From the NCBI RefSeq assembly GCF_013912375.1, contig NZ_JACETV010000002.1:558001-622000 (forward strand): a DNA stretch of 64,000 bases, read 5' to 3'. This stretch comes from Emticicia sp. BO119. Its GTDB lineage: Bacteria > Bacteroidota > Bacteroidia > Cytophagales > Spirosomataceae. The notes beneath the pieces are model-generated. The model did no database searches, was not told where the DNA came from, and saw nothing but the letters and a program-made list of their open reading frames with translations. The position numbers were made by a program, and so were the translations under genes. Numbering within the stretch: position 1 is the first letter of the stretch; every line of letters begins with the position of its first letter. This document shows positions 1-8,566 of the stretch, piece by piece.

Positions 1-54
1 AGGATTTGTTACTTCTTGGGTAAGTGTTCGGCTGTATTTGTTAAGAGCGGTCAT
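1..54 (-). CDS. ilvD: Dihydroxy-acid dehydratase, N-terminus only (runs off left edge)
   Basis: Only the first 18 codons lie in the window; the minus strand reads MTALNKYSRTLTQEVTNP from an ATG at 54. This matches the opening of Bacteroidota IlvD proteins (xLNKYSrTxTQdxTxPAxQAMLYGIGL, from memory). IlvD is the Fe-S dehydratase that makes 2-keto acids in valine and isoleucine synthesis. The identification rests on a short stretch, but it is supported independently by the branched-chain amino-acid leader attenuator directly upstream (about 100-213). It is probably the first gene of an ilv operon continuing to the left. Confidence 0.8.
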   Translation of the reverse strand, partial: MTALNKYSRTLTQEVTNP

Positions 55-99
55 TGTGATTTTGTGTTGTATTTAAGTCGTATAAATGCGTTTGTTCAT

Positions 100-131
100 A
101 AAAAAGCCTTCTCCACTCTGTGAAGAAGGCT
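100..131 (-). terminator. Attenuator terminator hairpin of the ilv leader
   Basis: On the minus strand AGCCTTCTTCAC (131-120) pairs with GTGGAGAAGGCT (116-105) with a single G-U pair, followed directly by a run of six U (105-100). It lies between the leader peptide and ilvD, so it acts inside the transcript as an attenuator rather than as a gene-end terminator. Confidence 0.85.
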
Positions 132-162
132 TAAGCTATGGTCGCGCGTCCTTCTTCACCTA
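100..162 (-). promoter_or_regulatory. Transcription attenuator for branched-chain amino-acid synthesis
   Basis: Just after the leader stop codon, the minus strand has segment 2, GTGAAGAAGG (159-150), perfectly complementary over 10 bases to segment 3, CCTTCTTCAC (129-120). Segment 3 is also the left arm of the terminator hairpin (131-105). The two structures exclude each other. A ribosome stalled at Val/Ile/Leu codons would leave segment 2 free and form the antiterminator; a ribosome reaching the stop codon would cover segment 2 and let the terminator form. The folding is read from the sequence; the regulatory logic is the established trp/ilv attenuation model. Confidence 0.85.
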
Positions 163-213
163 CTTATTTAGCAGGAGAATAATTGGCACGATAATGACTT
201 TATTTGGGCTCAT
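160..213 (-). CDS. ilvL: ilv leader peptide (attenuator peptide)
   Basis: A 17-codon ORF on the minus strand, ATG at 213-211 and TAG at 162-160, encodes MSPNKVIIVPIILLLNK. Nine of 17 residues are Val, Ile or Leu, in two clusters (VIIV and IILLL). It is followed at once by the antiterminator segment and then by the terminator ahead of ilvD. This is the classic layout of a branched-chain amino-acid leader peptide; the peptide itself has no other expected function. The gene symbol is by analogy with the enterobacterial leader. Confidence 0.85.
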   Translation of the reverse strand: MSPNKVIIVPIILLLNK

Positions 214-264
214 GAATAAATTTCTCTATTTGCGAATATTCGCTAAATGCGAATCATTTCTGTA

Positions 265-297
265 CAAATGTAAGCGAAACCATTTTTTAAAACCAAA
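265..297 (-). promoter_or_regulatory. Promoter of the ilv leader/ilvD transcript
   Basis: The minus strand carries TTTG at 297-294 and TACATTTG at 272-265, separated by 21 bases. This fits the Bacteroidota housekeeping promoter (-33 TTTG, -7 TAnnTTTG) exactly. Transcription would begin near 260, about 45 bases before the leader peptide ATG. Confidence 0.7.
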
Positions 298-373
298 CAT
301 TTTAGAATAAAATTTTGAAAATCATACTTTTTTGTACTTTTCTAAGGTTGCTTTATGGCAATTCTAAGACTTT

Positions 374-1273
374 TTATGCTCCCGTTATCTCTTCGTAAGT
401 GGCTTGTACACTTCTGGCAATCCCATCTCCCTGCATTTCTGTCACACCCGGAATAGCCGTCACCTTTAGAATTTCCTCTTTCGACTTGCCCGCTTTCACC
501 TCTCCGTCTACAAAATTCCATAACTTAGAAAGGTAATCCTGAAACACTTTTATATCATCTTTATTACCTGTTATTTTCTCAGGGTCAAAAGCATGACCAA
601 ATACAAATAGGGTCTGATTATCAAAAGTTTTCAATGCTTTATCTAAAACCGTAATCCAGCTTTTAACAGAAGCACCTGCCGAACGATCAACAAACGGGTA
701 GCGACGATTGAAAAGCAAATCGCCCATGTGCACTATATTGGCATTTTCAAAATGGATTAAGCTATCGCCGTTTGTATGGCCTGCACCGAAATAATGTGCT
801 TTAATCGTCTCTTTACCAACCTTTTGCTTCCAGGTATCGGTAAATGTCATGTCAGGGTACAACTGCTTGTCTTCAGTCTTGTTTTTTTCTGCAACGGCCT
901 TCTGGTTTTTTAGAGAGTTTGCATGCGCTACCACGTGTTCAGCAATACCTTTAAAAGAGATATTACCACCCGAATGGTCGCCATGATGGTGGGTGTTAAT
1001 CAATAATTGAATAGGTTTATCAGACTTCTTTTTCAATTCTCCAATCAGGTGAGTAGATTGCTCAGGAAATTGAGAGTCTACCACAGCTATGCCCGAAGGA
1101 GTAATTAAATAGGCAATAGTACCGCCTCTTTCAGTAAAAACACCAACGCCACCGCGCAAATCCTTCAATTTATAAGGGTCTTGTGCAAATAGATTGGCTA
1201 ATAATTCTTTGTTTGATAAAGTGAGGGCACCTAAAGTTAAGCCCGTAGTGTGTACAAAATTTCTACGATTCAT
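374..1273 (-). CDS. MBL-fold metallo-hydrolase, exported
   Basis: This 299-residue protein has the metallo-beta-lactamase zinc motif THHHGDH near residues 94-100 and later family histidines (GHTNGD, FGHAFDP). The N-terminus MNRRNFVHTTGLTLGAL resembles a twin-arginine signal (RRNF followed by a hydrophobic stretch), so export to the periplasm is likely. The substrate is unknown; the closest groups are the subclass B3-like and periplasmic hydrolases rather than RNases or glyoxalase II. It is on the same strand as the next MBL gene, but a 200-base palindromic repeat separates them. A real beta-lactamase activity cannot be claimed from the sequence. Confidence 0.85.
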   Translation of the reverse strand: MNRRNFVHTTGLTLGALTLSNKELLANLFAQDPYKLKDLRGGVGVFTERGGTIAYLITPSGIAVVDSQFPEQSTHLIGELKKKSDKPIQLLINTHHHGDHSGGNISFKGIAEHVVAHANSLKNQKAVAEKNKTEDKQLYPDMTFTDTWKQKVGKETIKAHYFGAGHTNGDSLIHFENANIVHMGDLLFNRRYPFVDRSAGASVKSWITVLDKALKTFDNQTLFVFGHAFDPEKITGNKDDIKVFQDYLSKLWNFVDGEVKAGKSKEEILKVTAIPGVTEMQGDGIARSVQATYEEITGA

Positions 1274-1326
1274 GGTTTTTGAAGATTAAGTTTACAGGGT
1301 GCAATATTTATTTAGTGATTTGAATG

Positions 1327-1529
1327 ATTTTGTCTGAACTTTGATTTAGCGGTCCGCCGCCGCGGCTGATTAAATGATTTCGCTGAAATTCAGCCATTAA
1401 ATCAATATATTAATCGTTATTATGAATATGGGTTTTATCAGTAAATAAATCAGAATTTTAAGTAAAATCAGTGCAATCAGGTCAATCAGCCGCGGCGGCG
1501 GACCGCTAAATCAAAGTTCAAGACAAAAT
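1327..1529. repeat. Long palindromic intergenic element, GC-rich-arm variant
   Basis: The left arm (1327-1371) and right arm (1484-1529) are almost perfect reverse complements over about 45 bases. Each contains a GC-rich core, agcggtccgccgccgcggct in the left arm and its complement in the right. The outer ends, gtctgaactttgattt and aaatcaaagttcaagac, and the inner attaaatgattt / aatcagtgcaatcagg stretches recur at 56772-56885 and 59527-59649, which lack the GC-rich core. It fills the gap between two minus-strand genes. It carries no ORF and looks like a REP/MITE-like element or an RNA-level stem. Confidence 0.85.
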
Positions 1530-1531
1530 AA

Positions 1532-2344
1532 TCACTCAATGCCTATCGCCGCCTCAACCATATATCTCACAGAAACATCATTAGATACCAGTATTCTCAC
1601 CAAATGATTCTCGCGCAAATGCATCGCTTGAATGATTTCCTTTACCGAAAGCCCCTTCTGATGCATATTTCTGACATTCCCGCCAAAGTCTTCAAAATAC
1701 TGCAATTTTGCCTGTAATTGCTGTTTCCCTTCCTTTAGTCTCGGGTGATGCCCGCAAAAAAGCACATCAAAATCATATTGAAGCACCTTTTTTAAAGATT
1801 CTACCTGTTGCCAGAATTTTTCTCCTTTTCTGAATATCCTGATTTTTATGCCTACAAATAAATCGCCCGAGAAAAGCCAGCCTTTTTCAGGTTCTAAAAA
1901 AACGGTGTGGTCGTCGGCATGCCCGGGTGTATAAATGGGCAATAATTTATGGTGTGGAGTCTCAATAATTACCGGAAAATCGTGTATTTGTTTGGTATAT
2001 GGCTTTACCTGCCCGAATAATACCTTCTCATACAAATATAAATCAAACCCCTGCTTTACTTTCTCTTGCGTAAGCGGATGAGCGAAAACCTCAGCCTGAT
2101 GTTCATGCGCCAGCGTAGTTACATTGCCCGAATGGTCTTCATGAAAATGCGTCAGCAAAATCTTTTCAATGTTTTTGTGCTGAAAAGTAACGCTTACTTT
2201 TTCCTTACAATGCGCCTGTGCGGTATCAATTAATACATTATCTAAAATAAAACAGTACACATTAAACCAAGGCTTGCCGATGGGAGCATAACCAAACCGG
2301 AATAGCTCAACATCGGCAAATTTCCTGTATGTAAGATATTGCAT
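1532..2344 (-). CDS. MBL-fold metallo-hydrolase, cytoplasmic
   Basis: A 270-residue protein with the zinc-binding motif THFHEDHSGN around residues 65-74, PGHADDH near 139 and FCGHHPRL near 196, the expected series of metal ligands. There is no signal peptide. The C-terminal part (about 205-270) is a small helical region like the winged-helix tail of LACTB2-like and other MBL hydrolases. The substrate is unknown. It is not closely related to the exported MBL gene downstream. Confidence 0.85.
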   Translation of the reverse strand: MQYLTYRKFADVELFRFGYAPIGKPWFNVYCFILDNVLIDTAQAHCKEKVSVTFQHKNIEKILLTHFHEDHSGNVTTLAHEHQAEVFAHPLTQEKVKQGFDLYLYEKVLFGQVKPYTKQIHDFPVIIETPHHKLLPIYTPGHADDHTVFLEPEKGWLFSGDLFVGIKIRIFRKGEKFWQQVESLKKVLQYDFDVLFCGHHPRLKEGKQQLQAKLQYFEDFGGNVRNMHQKGLSVKEIIQAMHLRENHLVRILVSNDVSVRYMVEAAIGIE

Positions 2345-2395
2345 TTTTCTAAGAAATAAACCCTTACGTATAGCTATACAGCAAGGTCTGCCGCA

Positions 2396-5300
2396 TCATT
2401 TTACTATTTTATAAATCTCGTCGCCTATGGCTGTTCTGATATTCAGCGTACTGATTTTTACATTGTCACGGGTCGGATACACACGGTTCGATAGGAACAC
2501 ATAAGCAAAGTTATACTTAGGGTCGACCCATACAAATGTACCCGTAAAGCCTGAGTGTCCATAGCTTTCAGGAGTTGCCAGCGTAGGGCCATTAGCCACT
2601 TTCGGATTAAAATCTATTTTATCAAAGGCAATGGCTCTGCGGTTTTTCAATTCAGGGAACTGATATCTGGTGCATTCTTCTACTACTTCCGGCTTGATGA
2701 ACTGGGTGCCACCATAGCTTCCTTTTTGCAGATACATTTGCATCAGTTTTAATAAATCATTGGCATTACCAAACAAACCGGCATGGCCTGAAATACCATC
2801 CAACATCCCCGCACCCTCATCATGAACACGTCCATGAATCAAGGTTTTTCTGAATAAGGTATCTCTTTCGGTTGGTACAATCTGCGATTTTGGATAGAAG
2901 CGCAGCGGATTATAAGTAAGAGAATTGGCGCCTAATTGTTTATAGGTTTGTTTCAGATAATCTTCCCAAGGCATACCAGTAATGCGCGACATAAAAGTCG
3001 GATAAGTATAATAATGTAAATCACTATATACATAACCTTGTTCCGGTTTTACAGGAGAATCTTCAATGGCCTGGAAAATCTTCTCTCTCCAATCTTTATG
3101 TAGCCACAAGCTATCGCTTACTTGTACAGGATATTCAGCAGATGGTTTATTAGAAAGTGTATTCTTCTTCAATACCAAAGTGTTAGACGAGAGTGTCTCT
3201 TTCCATAAATTTTTGTCTTCTTTAATTGCTTTCATGAGCAAAGCATTATATTTCTTCCTGCCCATCAAAAACTTTTTCTTGTATTTCTGCGCATACTTCT
3301 CTTTAAATACCGGGCTATTTCGAACGCTCTTTACAGAATCTATGGCATCCATCCAGAAAGGAATCCAGGCCTTTAACCCGGATTTGTGGGTAAGCATATC
3401 TCTGAATCTTAGATTGGCCTTGTTTGAATTATCAAACTCGGCATAATAATCTTTGAAGGTCTTATCCAAATCAAACTTGCCTGCACTCATCAATTGCATC
3501 ACCGCCAGTAATGAAGTACTTACTTTAGTTACCGACGCCAGGTCATACAAATCGGTTAGTTTTACTTTTCCGTTAGATATTTTATTAGCTGGGGTAGTTA
3601 AAACTAAATTAGAACTCGTATTTTTCACCTTTTCGTCCATTACATCATTTTTATTGTCTGCTCTGAGCACTAAATCATTAAAGGTATCGCCACTTGCTTT
3701 ACCTGTTTCATAAGTATGATACCCAAAAGCTTTATGATAAATCACCCGGCCTTCTTTGGCTACTTCTAATACCGCACCCGGATAGGCTTTTTCTTTCAGA
3801 CCTAAATTCACTACCGAATCCATTTTAACATTGAATACCTCACTATTCAAACCAACCATTTCAGGTACACCGTAAGCCAGGCGACCTATTGACTTGGTCT
3901 GAATACTTAATTCCAGTGGATACTTTTCATTAACCGTTACAGGCAACTTGCCTATAAATGGAATAGCTCCAAAAATAGCTTGCGCCGAAGCGTCTTCCAT
4001 ATAATTGGTTAGCTGATAAGCCATCACAATTGCCTTTGCTTTTTCTAATTCTTCAAATTTATCAAGCGCATAAGGGTTGCCAAAAAGCGTAACCACTGCT
4101 TTGCCTGTATTGGTAAAGGCTTTTACGGCTTTTTTGTTGGCATCTGTTACACCGTATTTAGCCGCCGGACGAATATTGTTTAAATGTACACCGACTATTA
4201 TCAAATCATAGTTTTTAGTTTGCTCTACTACTCTGTTAATCGTAGAATCGGCCGCATTAGCAGGTATCAGGAAATTATCAACCGAAGTATAATTCATCGC
4301 CATTTTCTGGAAAGTTGTAATCTGGCTGGCATCTATAGAAACTACCGCAATTTTCTTCGTCAAATCTTTTACTGGTAAAATATTATCTTCATTTTTCACT
4401 AAAGTAACAGAAGCCTCAGCAAACTGACGATTCAATACATCAGAATTAGTCGTATTCAAATCTTTAATCAGGTTCTCAATCTGAATCGGTTTATAATGAT
4501 CAAGGCCTACCCACGATTTCGCCATCAGAATTCTCTTCACTCTGAAGTCAATTTCATCCATTGATATTTCCTTGTTTTGAATAGCAGTTTTAATAGCGGC
4601 TATCGCAGCAGGTACATCTTCAAAAGTTTCTAATATATCATTGCCGGATAAAATAGCTTTCACATTTGCTTGTCCGTTCGGGAAATATTTCACTGCTCCC
4701 TGCATATCCATAGCATCGGTAAATACAAGACCTTTGAAATTTAAATCTTTACGAAGCAAATCTGTAACTATATTTTTCGATAGGGTAGAGGCTAAATTTT
4801 TTGTAGAATCTAATGCTGGAATACTCAAGTGAGCAGTCATTACTCCACTTAAACCGCTATTCATTAAAATGCGGTAGGGATATAGCTCAATGTCATTCAG
4901 ACGTTTTTTATCATGTGTAATCAAAGGTAAATCGTAGTGTGAGTCTACGCCTGTATCACCATGACCAGGGAAGTGCTTGGCAGAGGTAAGAATCCGTTCA
5001 CTATTCATGCCCTGCATATAAGCTAAGGCTTTGCCTGCTACATCATATTTATTTTCACCAAAAGAACGGAAGTTAATAACCGGGTTATTTGGGTTATTAT
5101 TAACATCAACAACAGGGGCATAATTGATATGCACACCCATTCTTCGGCATTGACGACCAATTTCGATCCCCATTTCCCGGATTTCGGATTCTTTTCCGAG
5201 CATAGCCCCTAAAGTCATCTGATAAGGGAAACGGACGGTGCTGTCCAGACGCATCGCTAAACCCCACTCCAGATCCATACCTATAAGCATTGGCACTTTA

Positions 5301-5599
5301 GACATTCCCTGCAACTCGTTTACAATGCGCGCTTGTGTTGTAGGCTGGCCTGCAAAAAATACCAGACCACCCAATTTATAGTCTTTTACCCATTTTTTGA
5401 GTTTATCAAAATTATACCCTTGCCCTGAGGTATTACCCCGTGGCATTAAAAGCTGTCCAATTTTTTCTTCTAATGTAAGCGAAGCGAAAACAGAATCCAC
5501 CCAATGTTGGTTATAATTAGTAAGAAAATCCGGTGTTTTTTGTGCAAATGTGGATAACGTGTTGATAAGTAGAAAAACGAGCAACAATACTTTTTTCAT
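2396..5599 (-). CDS. Fusion of GH3 beta-N-acetylhexosaminidase and class C-type serine hydrolase
   Basis: A 1067-residue exported protein (signal peptide 1-19, MKKVLLLVFLLINTLSTFA). Residues about 35-360 are a glycoside hydrolase family 3 domain of the NagZ type: KHFPGHGDTGVDSH near 208 holds the His-Asp acid/base loop, and the nucleophile Asp lies in FTDAMDM near 295. A GH3 C-terminal-like alpha/beta region follows (about 395-570). Residues about 590-1060 are a penicillin-binding/beta-lactamase-type domain with SVTK near 690 (SxxK) and YSD near 880 (YxN position). The pairing suggests periplasmic turnover of peptidoglycan, with one domain cutting GlcNAc bonds and the other acting on peptide or ester bonds; this is inference. 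Monocistronic, minus strand. Confidence 0.9.
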   Translation of the reverse strand: MKKVLLLVFLLINTLSTFAQKTPDFLTNYNQHWVDSVFASLTLEEKIGQLLMPRGNTSGQGYNFDKLKKWVKDYKLGGLVFFAGQPTTQARIVNELQGMSKVPMLIGMDLEWGLAMRLDSTVRFPYQMTLGAMLGKESEIREMGIEIGRQCRRMGVHINYAPVVDVNNNPNNPVINFRSFGENKYDVAGKALAYMQGMNSERILTSAKHFPGHGDTGVDSHYDLPLITHDKKRLNDIELYPYRILMNSGLSGVMTAHLSIPALDSTKNLASTLSKNIVTDLLRKDLNFKGLVFTDAMDMQGAVKYFPNGQANVKAILSGNDILETFEDVPAAIAAIKTAIQNKEISMDEIDFRVKRILMAKSWVGLDHYKPIQIENLIKDLNTTNSDVLNRQFAEASVTLVKNEDNILPVKDLTKKIAVVSIDASQITTFQKMAMNYTSVDNFLIPANAADSTINRVVEQTKNYDLIIVGVHLNNIRPAAKYGVTDANKKAVKAFTNTGKAVVTLFGNPYALDKFEELEKAKAIVMAYQLTNYMEDASAQAIFGAIPFIGKLPVTVNEKYPLELSIQTKSIGRLAYGVPEMVGLNSEVFNVKMDSVVNLGLKEKAYPGAVLEVAKEGRVIYHKAFGYHTYETGKASGDTFNDLVLRADNKNDVMDEKVKNTSSNLVLTTPANKISNGKVKLTDLYDLASVTKVSTSLLAVMQLMSAGKFDLDKTFKDYYAEFDNSNKANLRFRDMLTHKSGLKAWIPFWMDAIDSVKSVRNSPVFKEKYAQKYKKKFLMGRKKYNALLMKAIKEDKNLWKETLSSNTLVLKKNTLSNKPSAEYPVQVSDSLWLHKDWREKIFQAIEDSPVKPEQGYVYSDLHYYTYPTFMSRITGMPWEDYLKQTYKQLGANSLTYNPLRFYPKSQIVPTERDTLFRKTLIHGRVHDEGAGMLDGISGHAGLFGNANDLLKLMQMYLQKGSYGGTQFIKPEVVEECTRYQFPELKNRRAIAFDKIDFNPKVANGPTLATPESYGHSGFTGTFVWVDPKYNFAYVFLSNRVYPTRDNVKISTLNIRTAIGDEIYKIVK

Positions 5600-5928
5600 G
5601 AGTTTACATTTTTGTCAGAATAGAAATCAAAATAAATCAAAAATAGCCAATAATCCTGCAAGGTTTTCAAAACGAAAGAAGATTTAATGAATTTACCTGC
5701 CACAATGCCATACTACCCGGGTTGGCATCAGGTTTGAGCTATAAAAAAAACGAATAAATTTTTTTATTATTCAAAACGTTTTGTACTTTCACTCTGACAA
5801 TCTGGCAGATGAATTTATTTCATTTATAGCCATTTTTAAAGTATGCAGAGAGATTAGTAGTTTTTAATAATAATATTTGCTGTAATAGGAAATGATTTCT
5901 TCGTATAAAAGAAATCGTATAACGAATC

Positions 5929-5936
5929 TAAATTTG
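5929..5936 (+). promoter_or_regulatory. Probable -7 element for lon
   Basis: TAAATTTG matches the Bacteroidota -7 consensus TAnnTTTG. No good TTTG lies at the expected -33 position. It places the transcript start near 5941, downstream of the farthest upstream ATG (5892), and is the main reason for choosing the later start at 5973. Confidence 0.45.
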
Positions 5937-5972
5937 TGGTACATGAATCGTGAACTAATCTCAAGCCTTGTA

Positions 5973-8429
5973 ATGGCACGCCAAGACGTAGAAAACGTTG
6001 AAATGATTGAAATCGCTTCACCTGATGAAGTGATGGAAAATGAAAATAATTTACCAACAGACCTGGCACTTCTTTCCCTGAGAAATACTGTTTTGTTCCC
6101 CGGTATTGTAATCCCTGTTACAGTTACCCGTGCAAAATTCATTAAAATGGTTAAAAAGGCTTATCGTACTGATAAAACTATCGGTGTTGTAGCACAGATA
6201 CGCCATACACCCAATGAGCCAACTCCTGAAGATTTATATAAAGTAGGTACTATTGCTACTATCTTAAAGATGATAGTGTTGCCAGATGGTAATGTAACTG
6301 TTATTATTCAAGGACGCCGTCGTTTTGAGATATTAAAATACAATCAGACTGAGCCGCATTTAACTGCTTCGGTAAGGTATATCCCTGATAATTTCCCAAG
6401 TGTTCGTAAAAAGGAAATCAAGGCTCTGATTCAGAGCCTGAAAGAGGCTGCCTATAAAATTCTGAATCTGAATCCTGAAATACCGAAAGATGCTCAGATG
6501 GCTATCAGTAATATTGATAGTCCGAGTTTCTTAACCCATTTTTTATCATCAAATCTGAATATTGAAATCAGCGAAAAGCAATTATTGTTAGAGACTTTTG
6601 ATGGTAGCGAGCAAGCACACAAACTGCTTGAACACATGATGAAGGAAATTCAGGTTCTGGAAATCAAGCGTGACATACAAAGTAAAGCCAGTCTCGATAT
6701 AGACCAGCAACAAAGGGAATACTACCTGCGTCAGCAAATAAAGGTATTACAGGAGGAACTGGGTCTGGAAACCCCTGATCAGGAAGTAGAAAAGCTGAGA
6801 GCTAAAGGAGCGAAAAAGAAATGGAGCAAAGAAGCAAATGAGCATTTCAATAAAGAACTGAATAAGATTCTACGTATGAATTCAATGGCACCTGAGTATG
6901 GGGTATCTCTTACTTATGCTGAAACTATGATAGAATTGCCCTGGAGTGAATATACCAAGGATAATTTTGACCTGAAACGTGCCAAGAAAATTTTAGATGC
7001 TGACCATTCAGGACTGGATAAAGTAAAGGAGCGCATCATTGAATATCTGGCCGTGCTGAAATTGCGAAGCGATATGAAAGCACCGATTTTGTGCTTGTAT
7101 GGTCCTCCGGGGGTCGGTAAAACCTCTTTGGGTAAATCAATTGCCAAGTCTCTTGGCCGTAATTATGTACGAATGGCCTTAGGAGGATTGCATGATGAAG
7201 CCGAAATTCGTGGACATAGAAAAACCTATATCGGTGCCATGCCTGGTAAGGTGATTCAGAACCTGCAAAAGGCTAAAGCCTCTAACCCTGTATTTGTATT
7301 GGATGAGATTGACAAAGTTTCCCGCGATTTCCGTGGTGACCCGTCTTCTGCCTTATTGGAGGTATTAGACCCGGAGCAAAACTCATCCTTCAAAGATAAT
7401 TACTTAGAGGTTGACTACGACCTCTCAAAGATATTGTTTATCGCTACTGCCAACTCTTTAGATACCATTCAGCCTCCTTTAAGAGACAGAATGGAAATCA
7501 TTGAGATTTCGGGTTATACTGTAGAAGAAAAAATTGAAATTGCCAAGAAACACCTCGTACCTAAGCAACTCGAGCAACATGGTATTAAAGTAAAAGACTT
7601 GAAAATAGATGATAAGGCAATTCAGAAAGTAATTGAAGGATACACAAGAGAATCAGGTGTAAGACGTTTGGAGCAACAGATAGGAACCCTTGTTAGAAAA
7701 ATAGCTAAAGCAATTGCTATGCAGGAGGAGTATCCTAAACTGGTAAAAGCAGAGCATGTAGAGAAAATGTTAGGTGCTCCGGTATTTGACCATGATTTAT
7801 ATGAAGGTAATGAAACAGCAGGTGTGGTAACAGGTCTGGCCTGGACATCGGTTGGTGGAGATATTCTGTTCATTGAATCAAGCCTGAGCCGTGGCAGGGG
7901 GCAATTGACTTTGTCGGGGCAATTAGGCGATGTAATGAAAGAATCGGCAGTAACAGCCTTGTCTTATCTGAAATCACATGCCGATGAAATTGGTATTGAT
8001 TATCGTATTTTCCAGAACTACGACCTGCACGTACACGTGCCGCAAGGGGCTGTACCAAAAGATGGGCCATCAGCAGGGATTACTATGGTTACCTCAATGG
8101 CTTCTATTTTTACTCAAAGAAAATTGAAACAAAATTTAGCTATGACAGGTGAGATAACGCTGAGAGGAAAGGTATTACCTGTTGGAGGTATTAAAGAGAA
8201 AATTCTGGCGGCTAAACGTGCCGGTATAAAGGAAATTGTCATGTGCTATAAAAACCGAAAAGATGTAGAGGAAGTAGGGGCAGGCTATACTGAAGGATTA
8301 ACTTTTCATTATGTAGATTATGTGCAGGAAGTTTTAGACATAGCTTTATTGCCTGAAAAAGTAGAAAAAGCTATGAATTTTATATTACCAGAAGAAAAGA
8401 AAGAAATCCAACCTGTAGAAATGTTGTAA
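5973..8429 (+). CDS. lon: ATP-dependent Lon protease
   Basis: LonA-type protease, 818 residues from the chosen start. Domains in order: LON substrate-binding domain (about 30-240, with [14 protein letters not shown]), coiled-coil region, AAA+ ATPase with Walker [10 protein letters not shown] near 376 and Walker B VFVLDEID near 440, and the C-terminal protease domain with catalytic Ser in PKDGPSAG near 699 and the Lys about 43 residues later. It degrades misfolded and regulatory proteins in the cytosol. Longer starts at 5892 and 5943 are open, but a -7 element at 5929-5936 argues against them. It is followed by a strong hairpin terminator. Confidence 0.97.
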   Translation: MARQDVENVEMIEIASPDEVMENENNLPTDLALLSLRNTVLFPGIVIPVTVTRAKFIKMVKKAYRTDKTIGVVAQIRHTPNEPTPEDLYKVGTIATILKMIVLPDGNVTVIIQGRRRFEILKYNQTEPHLTASVRYIPDNFPSVRKKEIKALIQSLKEAAYKILNLNPEIPKDAQMAISNIDSPSFLTHFLSSNLNIEISEKQLLLETFDGSEQAHKLLEHMMKEIQVLEIKRDIQSKASLDIDQQQREYYLRQQIKVLQEELGLETPDQEVEKLRAKGAKKKWSKEANEHFNKELNKILRMNSMAPEYGVSLTYAETMIELPWSEYTKDNFDLKRAKKILDADHSGLDKVKERIIEYLAVLKLRSDMKAPILCLYGPPGVGKTSLGKSIAKSLGRNYVRMALGGLHDEAEIRGHRKTYIGAMPGKVIQNLQKAKASNPVFVLDEIDKVSRDFRGDPSSALLEVLDPEQNSSFKDNYLEVDYDLSKILFIATANSLDTIQPPLRDRMEIIEISGYTVEEKIEIAKKHLVPKQLEQHGIKVKDLKIDDKAIQKVIEGYTRESGVRRLEQQIGTLVRKIAKAIAMQEEYPKLVKAEHVEKMLGAPVFDHDLYEGNETAGVVTGLAWTSVGGDILFIESSLSRGRGQLTLSGQLGDVMKESAVTALSYLKSHADEIGIDYRIFQNYDLHVHVPQGAVPKDGPSAGITMVTSMASIFTQRKLKQNLAMTGEITLRGKVLPVGGIKEKILAAKRAGIKEIVMCYKNRKDVEEVGAGYTEGLTFHYVDYVQEVLDIALLPEKVEKAMNFILPEEKKEIQPVEML

Positions 8430-8533
8430 AACAACTAATAATCAGTAACTTTCATAAAAAGCTCAGTTGCGGTTAAGATATAGACAGAAATTTCGATGTT
8501 GTAATTAAACCGTTGAATATAAATTATAGTGCG

Positions 8534-8566
8534 ATAGCAGATGTGTTGGGCATCTGCTATTTTTTT
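8534..8566 (+). terminator. Rho-independent terminator of lon
   Basis: atagcagatg (8534-8543) and catctgctat (8551-8560) form a perfect 10-base stem with a 7-base loop, followed by seven T. It overlaps the last bases of the convergent glycosylase gene. Confidence 0.9.

Noticed and set aside
86-310. Plus-strand ORF of 74 residues over the attenuator
   Set aside because: It runs antisense through the promoter, leader peptide and terminator of ilvD; the composition is not protein-like and the minus-strand signals explain the sequence fully.
374-2344. Calling the two MBL-fold proteins beta-lactamases
   Set aside because: Only the general zinc motif is visible; most MBL-fold proteins of this type are not antibiotic hydrolases.
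3066-3713. Plus-strand ORFs of 126 and 86 residues inside the GH3/serine hydrolase gene
   Set aside because: They are antisense shadows of a gene with clear catalytic motifs; no domain and no promoter.
5892-5972. Longer start for Lon at 5892 or 5943
   Set aside because: A -7 promoter box at 5929-5936 lies within this stretch and the added residues do not resemble the Lon N-terminus.
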